NCBI RefSeq assembly: GCF_039542905.1
Contig: NZ_BAABIS010000001.1
Coordinates: 8,122,001-8,186,000 of the forward strand
DNA length: 64,000 nucleotides
From: Kitasatospora terrestris
GTDB lineage: Bacteria > Actinomycetota > Actinomycetes > Streptomycetales > Streptomycetaceae
Direction: 5' to 3'
Shown: piece after piece, positions 57,700 through 64,000 of the stretch
Layout: each line of letters starts with the position of its first letter
Position numbering within the stretch: the first letter of the stretch is position 1
Made by a program: the position numbers and the translations under genes
Notes under the pieces: model-generated
Database searches by the model: none
Seen by the model: only the letters and a program-made list of their open reading frames with translations
What the model was told of the DNA's origin: nothing

Positions 57700-59141
57700 G
57701 CCGCCGCGTGCGCGGGAGGACGTCCCAGCGCCCGGGGCAGGTCGTCGTAGAAGTACGCCAGGGTCTCCACCCCCTGGCGCAGGGCCCGGAGTTCGACCTT
57801 CTCGTCGGCGTCGTGCCAGCGGTCCTCGGGCAGGCCGGTGCCGTAGAAGACCACCGGTGCGTGCAGGGCCTGCGCCAGCAGCGCGGCCGGGGCGCTGCCC
57901 CCGTTGCCGATGTGGACGGCCGGGCGGCCGACGGTCCGGCTCACCGCCCGGTCCAGGGCCGCCAGGACCGGGTGCCCGGCCGGGGTGGAGTAGGGGTCGG
58001 CGTTGATCGGCGGGCTGGTCAGCCGCCAGGCGAAGTCCGGCGACACCTGCTCCCCGACCCACTGGCGCAGTTGGTCGACGGCCCGGTCGGCGCTCTGGTC
58101 GGGCACCAGGCGCAGACCGATGTCGGCGGCGGCGACCGCGGGCATGACGCCCCGGGAGGGCAGCCCGGGCTCGCCGCCGTGCAGCACCGCGATCTCGGCG
58201 GCGGGCCGGCTCCACAGGCGTTCGAGCACGCTCCACCCCGCTTCGCCGCGCACGCCGCGGCATCCGGTGCGGCGCAGCCAGTCCTCGGTGTCGAAGGGCA
58301 CGGAGGCGAGTTCGGCCCGCCGGGCCGCGGTGGGCGGCCGGACGTCGTCGTAGAAGTGGGGGACGGCGACCCTGCCCCGCTCGTCGTGGAGGTGCCCGAG
58401 GACCCGGCAGAGCTCGGCCGACGGGTCCGGGGCCGCGCCGGCGACGAGACCGCTGTGGACGTCGTGGTCGGCGCCGCGGATCTCCAGGTGGGCGCTGACC
58501 GCGCCGCGCACCCCCGTGCAGACGGCCGCGTCGTCGAGGGACCAGAGCATGGTGTCGGACAGCACGATGGCATCGGGCCGCAGCCGGCCCGCGTGCCGGC
58601 CCAGCAGGTCGGCCAGGTGGGGTGAGCCGATCTCCTCCTCGCCGTCGACGACGAGGAGGAGCGTGAAGTCCGGTGCGGTACGGCCGGTGACCGCCAGATG
58701 GGTACGCAGCGCCCAGACGTGGCACAGGAGTTGGGCCTTGGCGTCGGAGGCGCCGCGGCCGTACAGCCGGTCGCCGCGGCGCAGCGGCGAGAACGGGGCG
58801 GTGATGCGCCAGTGCTCCGGGACGACGGCGCGCACGTCGTGGTGGCCGTAGACGAGCAGCGTCGGCGCGTCGGGGTCCCGGGCGGGCCAGCGGGCGTGGA
58901 CGGCGGGGGCGCCCGCGGTGGTCCACACGTCCACCTCCGGGAATCCCGCCTCCCGCAGCCGCTCCGTGAGGAACCGCGCCGAGTCGTCCAGGTCGGACGC
59001 GTGCTCGGGGACGGCCGAGACGGAGGGGACGGCCGTCCAGGCCGCGAGCTCCTCCACCCACCCCTCCAGGTGCCCGTCGACGTGGTCACGGACGGCCGGG
59101 GCCGGCACGGGCCGCCCGCCGTCCCCAGAGAGCCCGGCCAT
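57696..59141 (-). CDS. M20-family metallopeptidase (dipeptidase)
   Basis: A 481-residue zinc peptidase. LLVYGHHDVRAV (metal His and Asp), GRGASDAKAQLLCHV, LLLVVDGEEEIGSPHL (catalytic Glu and metal Glu), IVLSDTMLW and EIRGADHDVHSGL (dimerisation domain His), PAVHIGNGGSAPAALL near the end. Acts on dipeptides or N-acyl amino acids in the cytoplasm; no signal peptide. ATG 59141 follows GGAGGTGGAG. Confidence 0.92.
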   Translation of the reverse strand: MAGLSGDGGRPVPAPAVRDHVDGHLEGWVEELAAWTAVPSVSAVPEHASDLDDSARFLTERLREAGFPEVDVWTTAGAPAVHARWPARDPDAPTLLVYGHHDVRAVVPEHWRITAPFSPLRRGDRLYGRGASDAKAQLLCHVWALRTHLAVTGRTAPDFTLLLVVDGEEEIGSPHLADLLGRHAGRLRPDAIVLSDTMLWSLDDAAVCTGVRGAVSAHLEIRGADHDVHSGLVAGAAPDPSAELCRVLGHLHDERGRVAVPHFYDDVRPPTAARRAELASVPFDTEDWLRRTGCRGVRGEAGWSVLERLWSRPAAEIAVLHGGEPGLPSRGVMPAVAAADIGLRLVPDQSADRAVDQLRQWVGEQVSPDFAWRLTSPPINADPYSTPAGHPVLAALDRAVSRTVGRPAVHIGNGGSAPAALLAQALHAPVVFYGTGLPEDRWHDADEKVELRALRQGVETLAYFYDDLPRALGRPPAHAAA

Positions 59142-59195
59142 GCTCCACCTCCAGCGCTTCCGTGTCCCCCCGCCTGCCTCGCCCACCCGTGGGAC

Positions 59196-59219
59196 GGCTT
59201 TCCACCTGCGCCCGGGTTA
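59196..59219 (+). promoter_or_regulatory. Possible SigB-class promoter of hemerythrin 2
   Basis: GGCT (59196-59199), 14 bp, GGGTTA (59214-59219), 139 bp before ATG 59358. Confidence 0.3.
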
Positions 59220-59357
59220 CGCCTCGCGCACGGGTGCGGCAGCGGTCCGATCGGGTGAGGCACCCGGTCCGCAGGTGCGGAACGGGCGCGGGGGAGGGAA
59301 CGCCTTCCCGTTGGGCGCGGACCGACCCGCCCGCGGACGACGAGAGGCAGGCACCTG

Positions 59358-59918
59358 ATGGGGCACGGCGGGAACGTGATCGAGGAGCTGACGGCCGACC
59401 ATCGCGAGGTGGAGGACATGTTCGGCCGGATCCAGGCGATGGCCGGCGCCGGACAGGCACTGCGGGACCTCGTGGACGAGGTCACCATCGAGCTGGTGCG
59501 CCACTCGGTCGCCGAGGAGCAGTACCTCTACCCGGCGGTCCGCGAGTACGTCGCCGGGGGCGACCGGCTCGCGGACAAGGAGATCGAGGACCACGCCCGG
59601 GTCGAGGAGCTCCTCAAGGAGCTGGAGAAGACCAGGACCGACGACCCCGGGATGGACATGATGCTCCAGCAGCTGATGGACGAGGTCACCGCCCACGTCC
59701 AGGACGAGGAGGCCAACCTCTTCCCGATGCTGCGCCAGGCCTGCACCGCCGAGCAGTTGGACGACCTCGGCGACAGGATCCGCCGCGCGAAGGCCATGGC
59801 CCCCACCCGGCCGCACCCGGCGGCGCCGAGCTCCCCGACGGCCAGCAAGATCCTCGCCCCCGGCGCAGGTCTGGTGGACCGGGCCCGTGACTTCGTGACC
59901 GGCCGCGGCCGGTCCTGA
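59358..59918 (+). CDS. Hemerythrin-domain protein 2
   Basis: A 186-residue paralogue of 17893-18453, collinear without gaps. Diiron ligands: TADHREVEDMF, VRHSVAEEQYLYPAV, EDHARVEELL, VQDEEANLFPML. The C-terminal tail APGAGLVDRARDFVTGRGRS is identical in both copies, which suggests a conserved interaction. ATG 59358 follows GAGGCAGG. The 58 bp beyond the stop contain a weak imperfect hairpin. Confidence 0.92.
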   Translation: MGHGGNVIEELTADHREVEDMFGRIQAMAGAGQALRDLVDEVTIELVRHSVAEEQYLYPAVREYVAGGDRLADKEIEDHARVEELLKELEKTRTDDPGMDMMLQQLMDEVTAHVQDEEANLFPMLRQACTAEQLDDLGDRIRRAKAMAPTRPHPAAPSSPTASKILAPGAGLVDRARDFVTGRGRS

Positions 59919-59976
59919 CCGCCGCGGGTGCCCGGGCCGGTGCGCGCCGTGCCGGACCGGGTGCCCGCGAGGGGCG

Positions 59977-60660
59977 TCAGCCTTCGACGCCGGTGGAGGT
60001 GTGGGCCGCGCCGACGGGTTTGGACTCGGGGGAGCCGCGCTGGCGCAGGTAGACGGAGAGGATCGCCATGGAGGCGACGGCGAGGAGTTCGGACTGCCAG
60101 TTCTGCAGGGTGCGGTTCCAGAAGTCCGCGGAGAACACGTAGTCCCCCCACGTGAACGGTGCCTGCAGGTCGCGCAGCCGCTCGGCGTTGAACGCCGACA
60201 CGCCCGCGACGGACTGTGCGAACCAGGAGCCGAGGAAGAACGCGGCCATCACCAGGCCCAGCGAGCGCGAGTACACGGTGCGGCGCAGCCCGGCCGCGCG
60301 GGCCCATGCGGGGGAGTCGTTCCCGGCGTGCGGGCCGACCTTCTGGTCGCGGTCGGACTCGGTGCCGGCCCGGTCCAGGCTCTTGGACTCGGGGGAGCCG
60401 CGTTGCAGCAGCCAGACGGTGCCGAAGATGTAGAGGAAGAACTGCAGGTACTCCGACTGCCAGTTCTCGGTGACGTCGACCGCGAAGTCGGAGCCGGTCA
60501 GGTAGCCGGCGACCGAGACGGGCTGCAGGTCGGCTGCGACCAGCTCGTTGTTCACCTCCGCGATCCCCGAGGCGGCCTGGCCGACGAGGGTGAGCAGGAA
60601 GGCGGTGCCGAAGACCAGGGTGAGGCTGTTGTCGCGCAGGAAGCGCGCCGTGCGGCTCAT
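59977..60660 (-). CDS. DUF6766 membrane protein with internal duplication
   Basis: A 227-residue protein with about four membrane helices (LTLVFGTAFLLTLVGQA, LQFFLYIFGTVWLL, SLGLVMAAFFLGSWFAQ, LLAVASMAILSVYL). The half-sequences ENWQSEYLQFFLYIF...LLQRGSPESKS and QNWQSELLAVASMAI...LRQRGSPESKP show an internal repeat. ATG 60660 overlaps the preceding 30-codon gene by 4 bp. Function unknown. Confidence 0.87.
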   Translation of the reverse strand: MSRTARFLRDNSLTLVFGTAFLLTLVGQAASGIAEVNNELVAADLQPVSVAGYLTGSDFAVDVTENWQSEYLQFFLYIFGTVWLLQRGSPESKSLDRAGTESDRDQKVGPHAGNDSPAWARAAGLRRTVYSRSLGLVMAAFFLGSWFAQSVAGVSAFNAERLRDLQAPFTWGDYVFSADFWNRTLQNWQSELLAVASMAILSVYLRQRGSPESKPVGAAHTSTGVEG

Positions 60661-60749
60661 CGGTGCAGCGCCCCGATCGTCGTGAAGTACACCAGCCCGC
60701 CGACCACGGTCAGCACGCACAGGGTGAACAGGCCGCGCACCGGTGTCAC
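60657..60749 (-). CDS. 30-residue single-pass membrane peptide
   Basis: GTG 60749 overlaps the lipoprotein stop as GTGA, and its own stop overlaps the DUF6766 start as ATGA, so it is translationally locked between two real genes. The product VTPVRGLFTLCVLTVVGGLV, YFTTIGALHR is one transmembrane helix with a short basic end. A Shine-Dalgarno AAGGGAG sits close to the start. Confidence 0.7.
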   Translation of the reverse strand: MTPVRGLFTLCVLTVVGGLVYFTTIGALHR

Positions 60750-61162
60750 GCTCCCTTGAGTGCGCACTTGTACGGTTTGCGGGGTTGTGGTTCGCATCCG
60801 GCGGCGGTGATCTTCCAGCCGTCCGTGAACGCGGACAGGAAGAGCGTGTCGCCGTCCAGCACCGCGCGGGCCTGCTGCCCGTAGACGTCCACCCGGCGGA
60901 CGTCCGTCGCCGCGGGCAGGTCGCTGTCGCCGATCGCCTGCTCGCAGCCGCTCTTGCTGCTGTCCTCCAGTTCCTCGCGCGTGCCCGGGGCCAGTGCGCC
61001 GCACAGTGCCGCGCTGTCCTGGCGGGCGAGGTCGGCCTCGAAGCCGCGTGCTGCGGCCGCGACCGCGTTTTCCCGGTCCGACAGCGACGAGCAGCCGCAC
61101 AGCAGCACCAGGGCCGCGGCCACCCCGAGGCCCGCCCGCATCCCGTTCCGTCCGCGCACCAT
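60746..61162 (-). CDS. Lipoprotein of unknown function (NTF2/SnoaL-like size)
   Basis: A 138-residue exported lipoprotein. MRAGLGVAAALVLLCGC forms the signal peptide with lipobox cysteine; the mature part ARGFEADLARQDSAALCGALAPGTREELEDSSKSGCEQAI, VDVYGQQARAVLDGDTLFLSAFTDGWKITAAGCEP suggests an NTF2-like fold with disulfides. ATG 61162 or ATG 61141 are possible starts. First of a three-gene coupled operon with the membrane peptide and DUF6766. Confidence 0.8.
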   Translation of the reverse strand: MVRGRNGMRAGLGVAAALVLLCGCSSLSDRENAVAAAARGFEADLARQDSAALCGALAPGTREELEDSSKSGCEQAIGDSDLPAATDVRRVDVYGQQARAVLDGDTLFLSAFTDGWKITAAGCEPQPRKPYKCALKGA

Positions 61163-61240
61163 GCACGGCAGTCGACCACGGCGGGGCGGGTGCGTCGACG
61201 ACGCCGGGCCGTTGCGCGGCCGAACGAGTGAAGCGCGAGG

Positions 61241-62137
61241 TCAGGGCAGGGGGGTGCCGCCCGTGGCGTTGACGATCTCGGCGGTGATGTAGGAGGACTC
61301 CTGGGAGGCGAGGAAGACGTAGGCCGGGGCCATCTCGGCGGGCTGCGCGGCCCGGCCGAGCGGGGACTGCTCCCCGAAGTGCGCGACCTTCTCCTCGTCC
61401 ATGGTGGCCGGGATCAACGGCGTCCAGACCGGGCCGGGGGCGACGGCGTTGACGCGGATGCCGTCGGGGGCGAGCTGCATCGCCAGGCCCTGGGTGAAGG
61501 CGACGATGGCGGCCTTGGTCATGGCGTAGTCCAGCAGGTGCGGGCTGGGCTTGTAGGCCTGCACCGACGCGGTGTTGATGACGCAGGCGCCCGCCCGGAG
61601 GTGGGGCAGGGCGGCGCGGGTGGTCCAGAACATGCCGTAGAGGTTGGTGCGCATGACGCGGTCGAACTGCTCGGTGCCGATCGCGGCGAGCCCGTCGGGC
61701 TGGGACATCTGGTAGGCCGCGTTGTTGACCAGCACGTGCAGGCCGCCGAGTTCGTCGACGCAGCGCGCCACCAGCCGCTCGCAGAACTCCTCGTTGCGGA
61801 GGTCGCCGGCGACCGGCAGTGCCCGCCGGCCGGCGCCCTCGACGAGCGCGGCCGTGGCCTCGGCGTCGGCGGCTTCTTCCGGGAGGTGGCAGAAGGCGAC
61901 GTCGGCGCCCTCGCGGGCGAAGGCGAGGGCGACGGCCCGGCCGATGCCGGAGTCGCCGCCGGTGATCAGCGCGATCCGTCCGTTCAGGCGGCCGGTTCCC
62001 CGGTACGTCGCTTCGCCGTGGTCCGGTTCGGGCTCCATGGCGGCGCCGCTGCCCGGGTGGGCCTGGGACTGCTCGGGGAACGGAGGCGTCGGGTGCTGCT
62101 CGGTGGGGTCGTGCGGAGTGTGCTGATCGCTCGTCAC
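61241..62137 (-). CDS. YdaD/Gsp39-like SDR oxidoreductase
   Basis: A 298-residue SDR with a long Pro/His-rich N-terminus (MTSDQHTPHDPTEQHPTPP). Cofactor motif TGGDSGIGRAVALAFAREGAD, NNAA in LVNNAAYQMSQ, active site Ser...YAMTKAA, and APGPVWTPLIPATM. This subfamily (general stress protein 39-like) is glucitol/alcohol dehydrogenase-like and in Bacillus is SigB-dependent. GTG 62137 overlaps the decarboxylase stop by 4 bp. Confidence 0.92.
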   Translation of the reverse strand: MTSDQHTPHDPTEQHPTPPFPEQSQAHPGSGAAMEPEPDHGEATYRGTGRLNGRIALITGGDSGIGRAVALAFAREGADVAFCHLPEEAADAEATAALVEGAGRRALPVAGDLRNEEFCERLVARCVDELGGLHVLVNNAAYQMSQPDGLAAIGTEQFDRVMRTNLYGMFWTTRAALPHLRAGACVINTASVQAYKPSPHLLDYAMTKAAIVAFTQGLAMQLAPDGIRVNAVAPGPVWTPLIPATMDEEKVAHFGEQSPLGRAAQPAEMAPAYVFLASQESSYITAEIVNATGGTPLP

Positions 62138-63609
62138 GGTGTGGTCCTCTCGTCGGTCACCCGTACGGTGTGCAGCTTCGAATCGGCGGCGTCCGGGATG
62201 AGCATTCCGGCGCGCAGCCCGCTGGTCAGGTACTCCAGGACGTCCTCGTTGAGGCGTTCACCGGGCAGTGCCGCCGGGATGCCGGGCGGGTAGGGGGTGA
62301 TCATCTCGGCGGCGATCCGGCCCGCCGCCTTCTCGACGGGCACCTGCTCGGTCGGGCCGAAGAAGGCGTCGCGGGGGAGCATCACCTGGTCGAGGCGGAG
62401 TTCGGCGGGCGAGGGCAGGTGCACCTCGGGCGTCGGCCCCAGGTCCGCGGCGACGTCGACGAGTTCGGCGAGGGCGGCCAGGAGCGGCTCGGTGGAGGTG
62501 GTGTCGTCGGCATGGGTGAGCTGGGCGCTGATCCGCCGGTGGTCGCACACGTGCAGGTTGATCTGGTGGTGGGAGCGCAGCCAGTCGCCGGCGCGGTAGC
62601 CGCTGGTGCCGAGGGCGCTGAGGTCGATGACGACCTGGAGCGGGTCGAGGTCGGCGGCGCGGTCGGGGCCGCAGAAGTCGGCGCGGCCGTGGACGTGCAG
62701 CCCGGCCAGGTCGTCGATGCGTCCGCGGAGGTCGTGGGCCAGGTCGAGTGCGTCGTCGTAGAGGGCGCGGCCGTGCTGGACCATCTGGCGGCGCCAGCCG
62801 TCGAGGGCCGCGTGGATCAGGACCGAGGGGCTGGTGGTGCCGAGCAGGTCCTCGCGCTGCTTGAGGACGGCGGCGTCGACCAGGTCGCCCTGGAGGTGGA
62901 AGACCGAGCTCTGCTCCAGCGCGGAGCCCATCTTGTGGACGGAGGTGACGCACACGTCGGCACCGGCGTCCATGGCCCAGCTGGGCAGCGAAGGATGGAA
63001 GGGCAGGTGCGCGCCCCAGGCCTCGTCGACGATCAGCGGCACGCCGCGGTCGTGGCAGGCCTCGGCGATGGAGGCCAGGTCGGCGCAGGTCCCGTACGGG
63101 GTCGGCGAGGTGACCAGGGCGCCCCGGGCGTCGGGGTGCTCGTCGAGCGCCGCGCGGTAGGCGTCCGCGGACGGGGGGTGGGCGAGGTGCAGGTCGGGGT
63201 CCCAGATCGGGTCGACCCAGATCGGGCGGATCCCGGCCAGGATCAGGCCCGCCACCACGGATTTGTGGGCGTCCCGGCCCACCAGCAGGTGCTCGTGGGG
63301 ACCGGCGACCGACAGCATGGCCGCCTTGACGGACAGGCTGCTGCCGCACGTGGAGAAGAACGTGTGGTCGGCCCCCACCGCCTCGGCCATCAGCTCCTGG
63401 GCGTGCTGGAGGATGCCCCGCGAGGTGGTGCGGTCGTCGAGCCCGCCGGTGGCGAGCACGTCCGAGCGGAACACCCCCGCACCGAGGGCTGCCAGGACGC
63501 GCGGATCGACCCCGCGGCCCTGCTTGTGACCCGGAGGGGTGAAGGCGGTCTGCGGGTTGGCGCGCCAGGCGGCGAGCGCTTCGAGAACGGGTGCCTGCGA
63601 CTGGTCCAT
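62134..63609 (-). CDS. PLP-dependent Orn/Lys/Arg decarboxylase-family protein
   Basis: A 491-residue fold-type I PLP enzyme. APVLEALAAWRANPQTAFTPPGHKQG, GGLDDRTTSRGILQHAQELMAEAVGA, FSTCGSSLSVKAAML, VDEAWGAHLPFHP and the PLP lysine in VTSVHKMGSALEQSS are typical of the short Orn/Lys/Arg decarboxylase group. It lacks the wing domain of inducible decarboxylases. Substrate (lysine, arginine or another amino acid) undetermined. ATG 63609; translationally coupled to the SDR. Confidence 0.9.
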   Translation of the reverse strand: MDQSQAPVLEALAAWRANPQTAFTPPGHKQGRGVDPRVLAALGAGVFRSDVLATGGLDDRTTSRGILQHAQELMAEAVGADHTFFSTCGSSLSVKAAMLSVAGPHEHLLVGRDAHKSVVAGLILAGIRPIWVDPIWDPDLHLAHPPSADAYRAALDEHPDARGALVTSPTPYGTCADLASIAEACHDRGVPLIVDEAWGAHLPFHPSLPSWAMDAGADVCVTSVHKMGSALEQSSVFHLQGDLVDAAVLKQREDLLGTTSPSVLIHAALDGWRRQMVQHGRALYDDALDLAHDLRGRIDDLAGLHVHGRADFCGPDRAADLDPLQVVIDLSALGTSGYRAGDWLRSHHQINLHVCDHRRISAQLTHADDTTSTEPLLAALAELVDVAADLGPTPEVHLPSPAELRLDQVMLPRDAFFGPTEQVPVEKAAGRIAAEMITPYPPGIPAALPGERLNEDVLEYLTSGLRAGMLIPDAADSKLHTVRVTDERTTP

Positions 63610-63618
63610 GCCCGGCGG

Positions 63619-63643
63619 CTGCCCCGACCGCGCGTACGGAAAC
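63619..63643 (-). promoter_or_regulatory. Possible SigB-class promoter of the decarboxylase/SDR pair
   Basis: Minus-strand GTTT (63640-63643), 15 bp, GGGCAG (63619-63624), only 9 bp before the start codon, so the leader would be very short or the start later. Confidence 0.25.
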
Positions 63644-63698
63644 GGGGGCCACCCCGCGTGTCCGCGACGCCGCGACGGGTGGGCGCGGGCACGGTCGG

Positions 63699-63730
63699 CC
63701 CGCGCCCGGGGTCACGGACCCGGGCGCGGG
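63699..63730. terminator. 12-bp hairpin terminator of the DUF5709 gene
   Basis: CCCGCGCCCGGG (63699-63710) and CCCGGGCGCGGG (63719-63730) are exact complements around an 8-nt loop, 20 bp after the stop codon of the leftward gene. Confidence 0.8.
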
Positions 63731-63749
63731 CCTGCGGCTCCGTCCGGCG

Positions 63750-64000
63750 CTAGGTGGTGGTCGTGTCCGACTCGTCGGGGACGATGTGCACCGCGGCCTC
63801 CTCCGCGCCGGCGGCGCCGCCGTCGATGCCGACGTCGGACGCGACGAGGTCCTTCTCCGTGTCGGACCGGACGCCTTCGTCGGGGGCCACCAGCCGCCCG
63901 GCGCGGCGGCTGCCGGCGGTCGCCGGGCCGGCGGGCTCGCCCTCGCCGTCGGGCCCGTCGCCGGCTCCGCCCGGGTCCGGCAGGACGTCGGGCTGCTCCT
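63750..64000 (-). CDS. DUF5709-family protein, C-terminal part (truncated by window edge)
   Basis: The last 82 codons of a gene entering from the right edge, with stop TAG at 63750-63752. The sequence RRAGRLVAPDEGVRSDTEKDLVASDVGIDGG, AGAEEAAVHIVPDESD is the DUF5709 signature (RLVAPDEG, DLVASDVGID, AEEAAVH). Acidic, probably soluble; often near stress genes in Streptomyces. Function unknown. Confidence 0.85.
   Translation of the reverse strand, partial: EQPDVLPDPGGAGDGPDGEGEPAGPATAGSRRAGRLVAPDEGVRSDTEKDLVASDVGIDGGAAGAEEAAVHIVPDESDTTTT

Noticed and set aside
1..64000. tRNA, rRNA, insertion sequences, integrases and attachment sites
   Set aside because: I looked for tRNA-like cloverleaf ends, transposase motifs and terminal repeats and saw none. 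The absence is by eye only; a tRNA scan and an IS search would settle it.

Overview
The window is very GC-rich, dense actinobacterial DNA with strong third-position GC bias, GTG/TTG starts, 4-bp ATGA/GTGA gene overlaps and streptomycete markers (an SsgA-like protein, a SigB-type sigma factor with STAS and HATPase partners, a gas vesicle cluster, F420-dependent oxidoreductase, DUF6479/DUF6480/DUF5709 proteins). It looks like a Streptomyces or Kitasatospora chromosome. I see no rRNA, tRNA, CRISPR array, insertion sequence or phage gene.

1-14.1 kb: nutrient acquisition. After a truncated membrane sensor comes a decayed third copy of a GntR regulator, then a Tat-exported phosphocholine-type phospholipase C, a FadR-type GntR regulator, an orphan phosphonate/iron-type binding lipoprotein, a phosphorylcholine-phosphatase-like lipoprotein, a second near-paralogous GntR regulator, and a tightly overlapping operon: APC permease, glutamine-synthetase-like gamma-glutamyl-amine ligase, PuuD-like hydrolase, aldehyde dehydrogenase and SDR. 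Read together this could be a pathway that cleaves phospholipids outside the cell, removes phosphate from the head group, imports the free amine (ethanolamine or similar) and degrades it through gamma-glutamyl intermediates.

14.3-36.6 kb: stress and dormancy functions. It contains a winged-helix regulator, a STAS protein, a PHP-domain protein, a hemerythrin, CsbD, a gas vesicle cluster (gvpY/Z-type, A, broken F, O, J, L, S, K), an F420 oxidoreductase, a GH15 glycosidase, a TPP oxidase / FAD-FeS oxidoreductase / DUF1360 / enolase-superfamily operon, a Rho-N-like small protein, an SDR and an SsgA-like protein.

36.8-46.4 kb: a signalling core. It holds a 1414-residue hybrid histidine kinase with long tandem HAMP repeats, an ANTAR-GAF-PAS-PP2C phosphatase, a SigB-type sigma factor with a near-consensus promoter of its own class, two STAS anti-anti-sigma factors and an RsbW-like ATPase.

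46.6-64 kb: more stress functions. These include a flavodoxin-like oxidoreductase, a second Rho-N-like protein, a chained operon (small leader ORF, DDAH-like hydrolase, haem-oxygenase-like diiron protein, methyltransferase, CDGSH protein), CinA, a GCS2 ligase, a large HPII-type catalase, an M20 peptidase, a second hemerythrin, a DUF6766 operon with a 30-residue membrane peptide, a YdaD-like SDR coupled to an Orn/Lys/Arg-type decarboxylase, and a truncated DUF5709 gene. Promoter-like sequences of the SigB class (GNNT, 14-15 bp, GGGTAN or close variants) recur upstream of many of these genes, which suggests that the sigma factor at 44 kb controls much of the region.
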